From Erwinia persicina NBRC 102418 (GTDB lineage: Bacteria; Pseudomonadota; Gammaproteobacteria; Enterobacterales; Enterobacteriaceae): DNA of 64,000 bases. Numbering within the stretch: position 1 is the stretch's first letter; each line of letters begins with the position of its first letter. Position numbers and translations under genes: made by a program. Where the stretch lies: contig NZ_BCTN01000006.1 in the NCBI RefSeq assembly GCF_001571305.1, positions 62,001-126,000 on the forward strand. Direction: 5' to 3'. The notes beneath the pieces were generated by a model. The model had not been told where the DNA came from, ran no database searches, and saw only the letters and a list, made by a program, of their open reading frames with translations. Positions 49,974-58,989 of the stretch are shown here, one piece after another.

Positions 49974-50891
49974 TCAGTGATCGTAGCGAAAGCGAAATTT
50001 TTCTTGTTCGCTGGCCGCTTTTGCCAGGATCCACTGGCGGAAGGCCGCTATTTTACCCAGTTCTGCCTGACTGTCATGACAAACCAGATAAAAAGCATTT
50101 TTACTGACTAACACGTCATTAAAAGGACACACCAGCCTGCCGGCTTCGATTTCACTCTCTGCCATCACATTATTGGCCAGCGCCACCCCCTGACCGTGGA
50201 TCGCCGCCTGCAGGACCATCGCACTGTGGCTGAAAATCGGTCCCTGCTGCACATTGATACTGTTAAGGCCCAACTGACGGGTATACGCCTGCCAGTCACG
50301 GCGTGAGGCATCATGCAGCAGCGTATGCCCTGCCAGCGCAGCGGGTGAGGTCAGAGGGCGTTCCCCGGTTAACAGCAGCGGTGAGCAGACGGGCAGCAGA
50401 TACTCCGCATAAAGTTTCTCTACGCGCAGACCTGGCCAGTTGCCTCGCCCGTAGAAGATGGCCACATCGACATCATCGGCCAGTTTCTCTTCATCACGAT
50501 CCACCGCCTGGATACGCACATCGATTCCCGGATAAGCTGAGTTAAAGCTGGTCAGCCGGGGAACCAGCCATTGAATAGCAAAACTGGGCAGCAAACTGAC
50601 CGTCAGTGCCCCTTTCGCACTGCGGGCCTGCAGCTTGCGCGTGGCGTCATTCAGCGCGGTGAAAATCTCTTTAATATCGAGATAATAACTTTGCCCTTCT
50701 TCGGTCAGCAACAGAGACCGGTTACGGCGGCGGAACAGCTTCAGGCCCAGAAAGTCCTCCAGTGACTTAATCTGGTGGCTGACGGCGGCCTGGGTAACGA
50801 ACAGTTCTTCTGCAGCTTTGGTAAAGCTGAGATGACGCGCTGCAGCATCAAAAACACGCAGCGCATTTAAAGGTGGTAAACGTTTCGACAT
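49974..50891 (-). CDS. gcvA: Glycine cleavage system transcriptional regulator GcvA
   Basis: This 305-residue LysR regulator has the same length as E. coli GcvA. The HTH is in LPPLNALRVFDAAARHLSFTKAAEELFVTQAAVSHQIKSLE. The effector domain shows VSLLPSFAIQWLVPRL and DVDVAIFYGRGNWPGL. GcvA activates gcvTHP with glycine, represses it with purines together with GcvR, and activates the divergent gcvB RNA. It stands in the standard gcvA-gcvB arrangement. Confidence 0.95.
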   Translation of the reverse strand: MSKRLPPLNALRVFDAAARHLSFTKAAEELFVTQAAVSHQIKSLEDFLGLKLFRRRNRSLLLTEEGQSYYLDIKEIFTALNDATRKLQARSAKGALTVSLLPSFAIQWLVPRLTSFNSAYPGIDVRIQAVDRDEEKLADDVDVAIFYGRGNWPGLRVEKLYAEYLLPVCSPLLLTGERPLTSPAALAGHTLLHDASRRDWQAYTRQLGLNSINVQQGPIFSHSAMVLQAAIHGQGVALANNVMAESEIEAGRLVCPFNDVLVSKNAFYLVCHDSQAELGKIAAFRQWILAKAASEQEKFRFRYDH

Positions 50892-51007
50892 GGTAGAGGG
50901 GTACTTTTCATCACAGCAAGATGTTGCTCTGTTACACAGAGTTACGTATTAGTTTTTTTTATCCGAGGCATTATAAATTGTCCGTTGAGGAACTACCAGC
51001 AAATACC

Positions 51008-51013
51008 TATAGT
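51008..51013 (+). promoter_or_regulatory. gcvB promoter -10 box
   Basis: TATAGT lies 7 nt before the predicted gcvB transcript start (51020). GcvA would bind in the 128-bp interval between gcvA and gcvB, as in E. coli. Confidence 0.6.
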
Positions 51014-51019
51014 TGCGGC

Positions 51020-51227
51020 ACTTCCTGAGCCGGAACGAAAAGCGCATTAAAATTTGGTGTTAACTCGCGGAATTTTGAGGGGCTTTTGGCTTGTGTCGTG
51101 ATGTTGTGTTTGCATTTGACCTGACGATTTTCAGGTCTGGTAGCCTGGCTACCTTTTATTCCTGTAGATTTACCCTGTCTGTCCATATTGATTTTTAATA
51201 GCACCGCCAAGCGCGGTGCTTTTTTTT
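51020..51227 (+). ncRNA. gcvB: GcvB small RNA
   Basis: The sequence starts ACTTCCTGAGCCGGAACGAAAAG, as E. coli GcvB does. It has the GU-rich R1 seed region (TTGTGTCGTGATGTTGTG at about 51091-51108), the ATTTACCCTGTCTGTCCAT segment and a terminator, in the same order. GcvB is an Hfq-dependent repressor of many amino-acid and peptide transporter mRNAs. Its targets may include the ABC transporter at 23406-25662, which is a hypothesis. It is about 208 nt long (E. coli about 205). Confidence 0.93.
51200..51227 (+). terminator. Intrinsic terminator of gcvB
   Basis: AGCACCGC / GCGGTGCT (8 bp) with loop CAAGC is followed by seven T residues. Confidence 0.92.
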
Positions 51228-51236
51228 ATCTGGAAT

Positions 51237-51461
51237 TTACTGTCCCGCTTCGACCATCTCTTTGACATCTGAGCGGTTGATCTGCTGTTTTGTCCCGTTG
51301 GCATCTTTGTAGCTGATCATCCCGGTTTCATCGTCTACCATAGGCTTGCCGTCGGCAACGATCGTCCGTCCATCATTGGTGTGCATAACGTAATTGCTTG
51401 AACAGGCCGCCAGCGTGAACGTCATGGCACAGGCAGCGATTACAGCAGCTAACTTTTTCAT
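51237..51461 (-). CDS. ygdI: YgdI/YgdR family lipoprotein
   Basis: This 74-residue lipoprotein has the lipobox LAAC in MTFTLAACSSNYVMHT (Cys at about 20), followed by one small SH3-like domain with TNDGRTIVADGKPMVDDETGMISYKDANG. The start MKKLAAVIAA at 51461 has a GGAGAAA ribosome site; the frame to 51527 is rejected. It is convergent with gcvB, as in E. coli. The function is unknown. YgdR is the alternative name for the close relative, but position favours YgdI. Confidence 0.9.
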   Translation of the reverse strand: MKKLAAVIAACAMTFTLAACSSNYVMHTNDGRTIVADGKPMVDDETGMISYKDANGTKQQINRSDVKEMVEAGQ

Positions 51462-51683
51462 TTTTATTTCTCCATTTTGAGACAGGAAATACCCGAAGCA
51501 CTGTCGGAATCGTGGCCAAAAACACATTAAAAAAGCCTACTGAACAGTGCGTATCATTGCGGGCAAACAGGTAAAGCAGTCATAATTCAGCATAACGCGC
51601 TTTTTCAGCTTTGCCAGAAATCCTCAGTCATTTCAGTTTGGTCCTAAAAAGCACGCCCCATTCCACAGGAACGCGCAAAAAGT

Positions 51684-52889
51684 ATGACATCATTTAATCC
51701 ATCGCTGTTTCGTCAGCAGTTTCCCGCCCTGAACGAGGGATCCTGCTATCTTGACAGTGCAGCGACCGCGCTGAAACCACAGAGCGTCATCGACGCGACG
51801 GAACAGTTTTATCGTCTGAGCGCCGGTACGGTTCACCGCAGCCAGTATGCCGCTGCACAGCACCTGACCGACCGTTTTGAACACGCGCGCGCACAGGTTG
51901 CGGAACTGCTAAATGCCGCAGACCGTCACAGCATCGTCTGGACGAAAGGCACCACCGAGGCCATTAACCTCGTGGCGCAAAGCTGGCTGCGTCCGCGCCT
52001 GCGGCCAGGGGATGAGATTGTGGTCAGCGAAGCAGAACACCATGCTAACCTCGTGCCGTGGCTGATGGTGGCAGAGCAGACGGGGGCCCGCGTCGTGAAG
52101 TGGCCCATTGGGCAGGATCGCCTGCCGGATCTGCACCTGCTCCCGGATCTGCTCAATGCCCGAACCCGCCTGGTGGCCATCGGACAGATGTCCAACGTCA
52201 CCGGCGGCTGTCCTGATCTGAAACAGATTATCGATCTGGCCCATGCCTGCGGGGCAAAAGTGATGGTGGATGGCGCGCAGGGCGTGGTTCATTGTCCCCC
52301 GGACGTACAGGCGCTGAATATTGATTTTTACGCTTTTTCTGGCCATAAACTGTATGGACCAATGGGGATCGGTGTCCTGTATGGCCAGGCTGAACGGCTG
52401 GCAGAAATGGCGCCGTGGCAGGGCGGCGGCAAAATGATCAGCCGCGTGGACTTCGATGGATTTACTCCCCAGGCCGTCCCCTGGTGCTTCGAGGCCGGTA
52501 CGCCGAACGTGGCCGGTGTGATTGGCCTGAGCGCCGCGCTGGAGTGGTTAAGCCATGTGGATGTCACCGCCGCCGAGCGCTGGAGCTGTGAGCTGGCCTC
52601 CCAGGCGGAAGCCCGTCTGTCACTGCTGCCAGGTTTCCGCAGCTACCGTGCCAGCCACTCCAGCCTGCTGGCATTTGATATTGCCGGCGTCCATCACAGC
52701 GATGTGGTGATGCTGCTGGCTGGCAGCGGTATTGCCGTTCGCGCGGGTCAGCACTGCGCCCAGCCGCTGCTGGCCGCATTGGGCGTCAGCGGTACGCTAC
52801 GCGCCTCATTCGCGCCTTATAACACCCCGGAAGACGTGGACGCGCTGGTCGCGGCCATGACCACCGCCCTGACCTTACTGGCTGATTAA
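51684..52889 (+). CDS. csdA: Cysteine desulfurase CsdA
   Basis: This 401-residue PLP enzyme has the same length as E. coli CsdA. It removes sulfur from cysteine as an enzyme-bound persulfide. The PLP Lys is in [19 protein letters not shown] and the catalytic Cys in [15 protein letters not shown], which places it in the SufS/CsdA group [14 protein letters not shown] and [10 protein letters not shown] are cofactor motifs. csdE begins 2 nt after its stop. Confidence 0.96.
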   Translation: MTSFNPSLFRQQFPALNEGSCYLDSAATALKPQSVIDATEQFYRLSAGTVHRSQYAAAQHLTDRFEHARAQVAELLNAADRHSIVWTKGTTEAINLVAQSWLRPRLRPGDEIVVSEAEHHANLVPWLMVAEQTGARVVKWPIGQDRLPDLHLLPDLLNARTRLVAIGQMSNVTGGCPDLKQIIDLAHACGAKVMVDGAQGVVHCPPDVQALNIDFYAFSGHKLYGPMGIGVLYGQAERLAEMAPWQGGGKMISRVDFDGFTPQAVPWCFEAGTPNVAGVIGLSAALEWLSHVDVTAAERWSCELASQAEARLSLLPGFRSYRASHSSLLAFDIAGVHHSDVVMLLAGSGIAVRAGQHCAQPLLAALGVSGTLRASFAPYNTPEDVDALVAAMTTALTLLAD

Positions 52890-52891
52890 TC

Positions 52892-53332
52892 ATGACTTTA
52901 TCCCCTGTCGCGCCGCACCCTTTTGGCATCACGATAACCCCCGACGCTCTGCGGGCGCAATTTTCCCACTTCAGGCAGTGGGAAGATCGCTACCGCCAGC
53001 TTATCCTGCTGGGCAAACAACTGCCCCCGCTGCCCGAGGCAATGAAAAGCGCCGCTATTGAATTAAGCGGCTGTGAAAACCGTGTCTGGCTGGGCCATCA
53101 GCTGATGGAAGACGGCCGGCTGCATTTCTTTGGTGACAGCGAAGGACGTATTGTTCGCGGGCTGCTGGCAGTACTGTTAACGGCGGTAGAGGGCAAAACC
53201 GCCGCCCGGCTGCAGCAGGAAGATCCGCTGGCGCTGTTTGCCGCACTGGGTTTAATGGAACAGCTTAGCGCCTCACGCAGCGCAGGCTTACAGGCGATGG
53301 CGGCAGCGGTCATGCGGGCTGCCACCGGTTAA
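52892..53332 (+). CDS. csdE: Sulfur acceptor protein CsdE
   Basis: This 146-residue SufE-like protein takes persulfide sulfur from CsdA. The acceptor Cys is in [16 protein letters not shown], and [20 protein letters not shown] is the SufE core. It is translationally linked to csdA, and in E. coli CsdE works with the product of the convergent neighbour tcdA. Confidence 0.95.
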   Translation: MTLSPVAPHPFGITITPDALRAQFSHFRQWEDRYRQLILLGKQLPPLPEAMKSAAIELSGCENRVWLGHQLMEDGRLHFFGDSEGRIVRGLLAVLLTAVEGKTAARLQQEDPLALFAALGLMEQLSASRSAGLQAMAAAVMRAATG

Positions 53333-53412
53333 GAGAGGGGGTCACTTACCACTGCAGACGGGTTAATTCGGGCGGCCGGTGCAAAAAGGTCTGATCATGA
53401 CGAAGTTCTCCC

Positions 53413-54225
53413 CTATCTGGGGTTACCCTCACGGGTCGCTTTCGCCATCATTTTCTTCAGCACGTGTGAAACCGCGACAAAACCAAACGTGGCGGTCACC
53501 ATGGTGGCCGCGCCAAATCCGGCCGCACAGTCCATCCGCTTTGGCCCTTCTGCGGTACTGCGTGATGCACAGACCGAGCCGTCGGGCTGCGGGTACATCA
53601 GCGCCTCGGTAGAAAAGACGCAGTCAATTCCCAGTTTGCCTTTGCTGTTTTTCACGATATTAAAATCGCCTTTCAGCCGCTCACGCAATTTCGCCGCCAG
53701 CGGATCCTGAATGGTTTTCGCCAGGTCTGCCACCTGGATCTGCGTCGGATCAATCTGACCGCCCGCACCGCCCGTGGTGACCAACGGGACTTTATTACGG
53801 CGGCACCAGGCCAGCAGCGCGGCTTTTGGCCGTACGCTGTCAATTGCATCAATGACATAGCTGAAATCTTTACCAATCAGCGCGGCAGTATTATCTGGCG
53901 TAATAAAATCATCCACGCAGATCACCCGACATTCGGGATTGATAGCCAGCAGACGTTCGGCCATGACCTCGGTTTTCGCCCGGCCCACGTTTTCTTTCAG
54001 TGCGTGAACCTGGCGATTGGTGTTAGTGACGCAGACGTCATCCATATCGATCAGCGTGATCGCCCCGATGCCGGTTCGCACCAGCGCTTCCGCCGCCCAT
54101 GAGCCCACGCCGCCAATGCCCACCACGCAGACGTGTGAATCAGCAAAAAGCTGGAGCGCTGACTGACCATACAGGCGCGCCGTTCCGCCAAAGCGTTGCC
54201 GCCAGGCGTCTGAAAGAACCATCAT
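53413..54225 (-). CDS. tcdA: tRNA threonylcarbamoyladenosine dehydratase TcdA
   Basis: This 270-residue E1-like enzyme cyclises t6A37 to ct6A with ATP. The nucleotide motif is VCVVGIGGVGSWAAEALVRTGIG; LIDMDDVCVTNTNRQ and TTGGAGGQIDPTQIQ are typical of TcdA. The start is at 54225, with GAGG 8 nt upstream; MVLSDAWRQRFGG aligns with E. coli. CsdA-CsdE are its known sulfur-relay partners and lie just downstream in convergent orientation. Confidence 0.95.
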   Translation of the reverse strand: MMVLSDAWRQRFGGTARLYGQSALQLFADSHVCVVGIGGVGSWAAEALVRTGIGAITLIDMDDVCVTNTNRQVHALKENVGRAKTEVMAERLLAINPECRVICVDDFITPDNTAALIGKDFSYVIDAIDSVRPKAALLAWCRRNKVPLVTTGGAGGQIDPTQIQVADLAKTIQDPLAAKLRERLKGDFNIVKNSKGKLGIDCVFSTEALMYPQPDGSVCASRSTAEGPKRMDCAAGFGAATMVTATFGFVAVSHVLKKMMAKATREGNPR

Positions 54226-54259
54226 TCATTATTCCTCGAAACGCGTCACAACGAACGGC

Positions 54260-54276
54260 GGGCCGGTACCCGGCCC
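54260..54276. repeat. Hairpin between mltA and tcdA
   Basis: GGGCCGG-TAC-CCGGCCC is a 7-bp perfect stem, with a further CGG/CCG pair outside a mismatch. It lies after the mltA stop and before the tcdA start on the minus strand. No U-tract is present. Confidence 0.5.
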
Positions 54277-54284
54277 ACCGCGAT

Positions 54285-55433
54285 TTACTGGCTGACCAGC
54301 AGACCACGCTGAGAAGCGTTATTCTGTGCAGACGAGAAGAGTGGCGTTCCGGCGCCGGGCGCATTTTTCAGCACCCAGACACGGCCATAATGGTTGAACC
54401 AGCCCGCCATATGCCCGGCATCCGGGCCAATTCCCTGGTAAATATCGAAGTGCTGACCTTTAATGGCACCGCCAACGTCCAGCGATACCATCATGCGCAT
54501 TTCGTATTTTCCGGTAAATTTACCGTTGTTGTCCAGCAGTGGAATTTCTGCCAGCAGAGCGGTTCCCGGAGGGATCAACGATCGGTCAGATGCCACAGAC
54601 GCTTTCGCGACCAGAGGCACCGCGCTGGCACCGCGCACCGGGGCAAAATTCTCAGGCTTGAAGAACACAAAGGAAGGGTTCTGTTCCAGCAGTTCGCGGA
54701 CCTCCGCCGGGCTGTGCTCCTCTCCCCACTGGCGGATAGCCTGCATCGACATGTCTTCACGTTTTACTTCGCCGCGATCGATCAGAACCTTACCGATGCT
54801 GCGATAGGCATGGCCATTTTTGCCACCGTAGCCAAAGAACATCAGCGGCCGGCCGTCGCCATAATCAACATAGCCGCTGCCCTGCACGTCCATAATAAAG
54901 TTATCCATCAGCGAATTGCTGTAAGCCGCCACGTAGCGGTCATCCAGCGCACCGCTGTAAATCTCCGCACGGCTGGGCAGTTTTCTGCCCTTTGCACGCG
55001 GCGGCATACGGTATAAAGGATACTGGAATTCGCCCTGACGGGTATAGCGCGCCTGAATTACCGGCGTGTAATAACCGGTAAACTGGACGTTGCCATAATT
55101 GTCTGTTCCTTCCATCTGATACGCGTCCAGACCAAACTGGCGCAGCTGGCGGGTATCGCCACCGGCCATCAGCCAGCTCTCTATCGCGCTGTAAGTCCCC
55201 GCCTGTCGGGAATACATTGCCGACGAGGCAAAACGAATCTGAGAAACCTGGTCGGCAAAGTCCTTACCGTTGACCGGGCGTCCTTTCGCATTGGGTTGAT
55301 TGACCAGCGCCAGCGGCTGATCGAGTTTCCCGTCCTTATACTGCTGCCCACGATCGGTGGGTTTTGATGAACACCCTGCCAGCAGCGCCAGCAGCGTGCC
55401 GGTCACCAGATATTTTGCCCAACCTGCTTTCAT
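54285..55433 (-). CDS. mltA: Membrane-bound lytic murein transglycosylase A MltA
   Basis: This 382-residue outer-membrane lipoprotein has the lipobox LLALLAGCSS (Cys at about 21). It cleaves the glycan strands of murein to anhydromuropeptides. The MltA and 3D domains are visible in VQFTGYYTPVIQARYTRQGEFQYPLY, YSNSLMDNFIMDVQGSG and MMVSLDVGGAIKGQHFDIYQG with GRVWVL; the 3D aspartates are in place. The C-terminus is about 20 residues longer than in E. coli, ending SQRGLLVSQ. Confidence 0.95.
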   Translation of the reverse strand: MKAGWAKYLVTGTLLALLAGCSSKPTDRGQQYKDGKLDQPLALVNQPNAKGRPVNGKDFADQVSQIRFASSAMYSRQAGTYSAIESWLMAGGDTRQLRQFGLDAYQMEGTDNYGNVQFTGYYTPVIQARYTRQGEFQYPLYRMPPRAKGRKLPSRAEIYSGALDDRYVAAYSNSLMDNFIMDVQGSGYVDYGDGRPLMFFGYGGKNGHAYRSIGKVLIDRGEVKREDMSMQAIRQWGEEHSPAEVRELLEQNPSFVFFKPENFAPVRGASAVPLVAKASVASDRSLIPPGTALLAEIPLLDNNGKFTGKYEMRMMVSLDVGGAIKGQHFDIYQGIGPDAGHMAGWFNHYGRVWVLKNAPGAGTPLFSSAQNNASQRGLLVSQ

Positions 55434-55638
55434 GCCATCTCTACCTTTATACGGGAACCCTGCGCGAAGATAGCAAAGGCATCGTCAGAATAAAATGCGC
55501 CAGTGGTAAAGAGCACCGGCACTTGTGCAACATTTCAACATTCTGGCTAAGAAATGTATAACAGGCACGATTTTAGCGACTTATCTGCAAAAAGGGGTTG
55601 CAAGAAAACCCATCAGGCGTATAGTGCGCATCCACGGA

Positions 55639-55715
<77 letters not shown>

Positions 55716-55792
55716 ATTAACTGAAGTCTTTATGATTGAGTTAAGCAGCAGTAAAAGAACGTTGTCGTGATGGAAGCGACAAACCACGCGGA

Positions 55793-55869
<77 letters not shown>

Positions 55870-55916
55870 ATTTCCGCCGTGGATGGGAACGAAAAGTAGT
55901 AAAAGCGTCAATCGGA

Positions 55917-55993
<77 letters not shown>

Positions 55994-55999
55994 ATCAAG

Positions 56000-56020
56000 C
56001 ACCCTTAAGGGTGTTTTTTT
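56000..56020 (+). terminator. Intrinsic terminator of the tRNA-fMet operon
   Basis: CACCC-TTAA-GGGTG is followed by seven T residues, directly after the third tRNA gene. Confidence 0.88.
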
Positions 56021-56081
56021 GTATCTGTCGTTTACCCCCCCCTCTCTTCTGAATTGCAGCGGAATCCCTTCCGCCGAATGA

Positions 56082-57329
56082 CTATTTATGCGGGGCCAGT
56101 GGTGCGCCGCTGGCAAAGTAGGCTTTAATCCCGGCCAGAATCGAATCTGCCACCTGATGCTGAAAACGCGTGGTGCGCAATTTACGCTCTTCTTCAATGT
56201 TACTGATAAAGGCGGTTTCCACCAGAATCGACGGAATATCCGGTGCTTTCAGTACCGCGAAGCCCGCCTGGTCCACAGTGCGTTTATGCAGATGATTAAT
56301 TTTTCCCATCCGTGAGAGCACCTCTTTACCGAACTTAAGGCTGTCATTGATCGTCAGGCTTTGCACCATATCGAACATGGTGTGGTCGAGGTAACGGTCA
56401 CCGCTCATGCTCACTCCACCAATCAAATCCGACTCATTTTGCGTCTTCGCCAGAAAACGGGCGGCGGTACTGGTGGCCCCTTTCGTTGACAGCGCAAATA
56501 CCGACGAGCCGCGCGCCGCGCGGCTGGTAAACGCATCCGCGTGAATAGAGACGAACAGGTCGGCCCGCTGTTTTCGCGCTTTAGCAACCCGTACCTTCAA
56601 TGGAATAAAGACATCTTCATTACGCGTCATATAGGCGCGCATATTCGGCTGCTTGTCGATCAGCGCCTTCAGACGGCGGCCAATTTTCAGCACCACATCT
56701 TTTTCTCGGGTCTTATGTTTCCCCACCGCACCGGAGTCTTCGCCTCCGTGGCCGGGGTCGATCATAATGACGATGGGCCGGTCCCTTCCGGCCTTACCCG
56801 GTAGCGCTGCATCGGCGGGCTGGCTGCGCTCAAGCTCCCCCTGATTGTAATCTTCCAGCAATGCCAGCAGGGGATCATCCGTGTACTTCTGCGACATGGC
56901 CGGATAGAGATCCAGCACCAGACGGTTGTTAATTCCGGCCACCGGGGCCAGCGTAAAGATGCGAGGGGCGACATTCTGCTTCAGCTCCAGCACCAGCCGG
57001 ACGGTATTGGGGGTAAACTGGCCGACGCGGGCATTTTTAATATAAGGGTCGTCCGATCGCACCAGGTTTCCCACGCGGTTCAGTACCGCGTTCAGCCGGA
57101 TATTTTCGATATCCACCACGACGCGCTCGGGGTTACTGAGGGCAAACTGCTTATACTTCAGTGCGGTATTTGACTCAATAGTCAGACGTGAGTAAGTCGA
57201 GGAAGGCCAGAGACGGATAGCCAGGACGTGACTGCTGGCGGCGAAGCCGATACGGCTGAAGCTGAGTAAGCAGGCTGCCCCTGCTCCCTGTATTAACCGC
57301 CGCCGGTTAAGAGAAGTTGAATCGGTCAT
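56082..57329 (-). CDS. amiC: N-acetylmuramoyl-L-alanine amidase AmiC
   Basis: This 415-residue periplasmic amidase is exported by the Tat path: the signal has [12 protein letters not shown] followed by a hydrophobic stretch and is cleaved near residue 31. An AMIN domain (about 35-150) targets the septum. The zinc amidase_3 domain has [16 protein letters not shown], the later SIHADAF histidine and the catalytic Glu in [10 protein letters not shown]. It splits septal murein during daughter-cell separation, with NlpD as its activator. It is convergent with the tRNA operon. Confidence 0.96.
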   Translation of the reverse strand: MTDSTSLNRRRLIQGAGAACLLSFSRIGFAASSHVLAIRLWPSSTYSRLTIESNTALKYKQFALSNPERVVVDIENIRLNAVLNRVGNLVRSDDPYIKNARVGQFTPNTVRLVLELKQNVAPRIFTLAPVAGINNRLVLDLYPAMSQKYTDDPLLALLEDYNQGELERSQPADAALPGKAGRDRPIVIMIDPGHGGEDSGAVGKHKTREKDVVLKIGRRLKALIDKQPNMRAYMTRNEDVFIPLKVRVAKARKQRADLFVSIHADAFTSRAARGSSVFALSTKGATSTAARFLAKTQNESDLIGGVSMSGDRYLDHTMFDMVQSLTINDSLKFGKEVLSRMGKINHLHKRTVDQAGFAVLKAPDIPSILVETAFISNIEEERKLRTTRFQHQVADSILAGIKAYFASGAPLAPHK

Positions 57330-57510
57330 GCCGCTCCTGATGCTGTGATGTGTCTAATAAAAAGCCAATACGATAAATTTTGCAAAAACTTTAACGAATC
57401 CACCCGGCAGTGTCACCCGAAAAAAGCGAATAAATGCAGGGCATTAGCCATGAGGAAATGCGGTAACGGGTGATAAGTAAGGATAAATGACACTTGCACC
57501 CGACCCGATA

Positions 57511-57549
57511 AAAGAATAAAAATACACTTTTACCGAATAATAATTCAAA
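57511..57549 (+). promoter_or_regulatory. Tandem ARG boxes (ArgR operator) of argA
   Basis: Two 18-bp ArgR-like boxes, AAAGAATAAAAATACACT (57511-57528) and ACCGAATAATAATTCAAA (57532-57549), are separated by 3 bp just upstream of argA. Both fit the wNTGAATwwwwATTCANw consensus, the second better. The arrangement is the usual hexamer target, so arginine repression is expected. Confidence 0.7.
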
Positions 57550-57560
57550 GAGGGTTTGCC

Positions 57561-58916
57561 GTGAAGGAACGTAGTACCGAGCTGGTTCAGGGATTTCGCC
57601 ATACCGTTCCCTATATCAACGCCCACCGTGGTAAAACGTTTGTCATTATGCTGGGTGGGGAAGCCATCGAGCATGAGAACTTCTCAAGTATCGTTAACGA
57701 TATCGGCCTGCTCCACAGCCTGGGCATCCGCCTGGTCGTGGTGTACGGCGCACGGCCACAGATTGACGCCAGCCTCGCAGAGCGCAGTCTGGCCCCCCTC
57801 TATCATAAACATACCCGCGTCACGGATGCCCCCTCCCTGGAGCTGGTAAAGCAGGCAGCCGGTCGTTTGCAGCTCGATATCACTGCCCGCCTGTCGATGA
57901 GCCTCAACAATACGCCGCTGCAGGGCGCGCATATTAATGTGGTGAGCGGTAACTTTATTATTGCGCAACCGCTGGGTGTGGATGACGGCGTGGACTACTG
58001 CCACAGCGGTCGCATCCGTCGTATTGATGAAGAAGCGATCCACCGTCAGCTGGACAGCGGCGCCATTGTGCTGATGGGGCCGGTTGCCGTGTCTGTCACC
58101 GGGGAGAGTTTCAACCTGACCTCGGAAGAGGTGGCGACACAACTGGCCATTAAGCTGAAAGCCGAAAAAATGATTGGCTTCTGCTCGGAGCAGGGCGTGA
58201 TTAACAGCGAAGGTGATATTGTGTCTGAGCTGTTTCCTAACGAAGCGCAGCAGCGCATCGAAGAGCTGGAAACCAGCGATGATTACCATTCCGGCACGGT
58301 GCGCTTCCTGCGCGGTGCCGTTAAAGCCTGCCGCAGCGGCGTCCGCCGCAGTCATCTGATCAGCTATCAGGAAGACGGTGCGCTGTTACAGGAGCTGTTC
58401 TCCCGCGACGGTATCGGTACGCAGATTGTGATGGAGAGCGCCGAACAGATCCGTCGCGCCACGATTAATGATATCGGGGGCATTCTGGAGTTGATTCGTC
58501 CGCTGGAGCAGCAGGGCATCCTGGTGCGTCGCTCGCGCGAACAGCTGGAAATGGAGATTGATAAGTTTACGATTGTTGAACGTGACAACCTGACTATCGG
58601 CTGTGCGGCGCTTTATCCCTTCCCGGAAGAGCAGATCGGTGAAATGGCCTGTGTGGCGGTCCACCCGGATTATCGCAGTTCGGCGCGCGGCGAAGCGCTG
58701 CTGGAGCGCGTGGCGCTTCAGGCCCGGCAGATGGGGCTGAAAAAACTGTTTGTGCTGACCACACGCAGCATTCACTGGTTCCAGGAGCGCGGCTTTGTAC
58801 CGGTGGATATTGAACTGCTGCCGGAAAGCAAAAAGCAGATGTATAACTACCAGCGCCGCTCAAAAGTGCTGATGGTCGACCTGCGTGAAGCCAGCGCCCA
58901 TTCCCGGCAAAGCTAA
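57561..58916 (+). CDS. argA: N-acetylglutamate synthase ArgA
   Basis: This 451-residue enzyme (E. coli 443) catalyses the first committed step of arginine synthesis, acetylating glutamate with acetyl-CoA. The amino-acid-kinase-like domain (about 1-290) has [15 protein letters not shown] and VYGARPQID. The C-terminal GNAT domain (about 295-440) has [24 protein letters not shown]. The start is GTG at 57561, as [13 protein letters not shown] aligns with E. coli. Feedback inhibition by arginine is expected from the family. Confidence 0.97.
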   Translation: MKERSTELVQGFRHTVPYINAHRGKTFVIMLGGEAIEHENFSSIVNDIGLLHSLGIRLVVVYGARPQIDASLAERSLAPLYHKHTRVTDAPSLELVKQAAGRLQLDITARLSMSLNNTPLQGAHINVVSGNFIIAQPLGVDDGVDYCHSGRIRRIDEEAIHRQLDSGAIVLMGPVAVSVTGESFNLTSEEVATQLAIKLKAEKMIGFCSEQGVINSEGDIVSELFPNEAQQRIEELETSDDYHSGTVRFLRGAVKACRSGVRRSHLISYQEDGALLQELFSRDGIGTQIVMESAEQIRRATINDIGGILELIRPLEQQGILVRRSREQLEMEIDKFTIVERDNLTIGCAALYPFPEEQIGEMACVAVHPDYRSSARGEALLERVALQARQMGLKKLFVLTTRSIHWFQERGFVPVDIELLPESKKQMYNYQRRSKVLMVDLREASAHSRQS

Positions 58917-58939
58917 CCGCGCAAAGCGCGATGAGCTTC

Positions 58940-58970
58940 CCGGGGCGACCGTCTGTTCTGGTCGCCCCGG
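58940..58970. repeat. Inverted repeat between convergent argA and recD
   Basis: CCGGGGCGACC / GGTCGCCCCGG is an 11-bp perfect stem with a 9-nt loop, between the argA and recD stops. No U-tract is seen on either strand. Confidence 0.55.
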
Positions 58971-58989
58971 CCGGATCCACACGCCGTCC

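Noticed and set aside
51007..51210. Small frame antisense to gcvB
   Set aside because: It covers the conserved small RNA and its terminator; no ribosome site.
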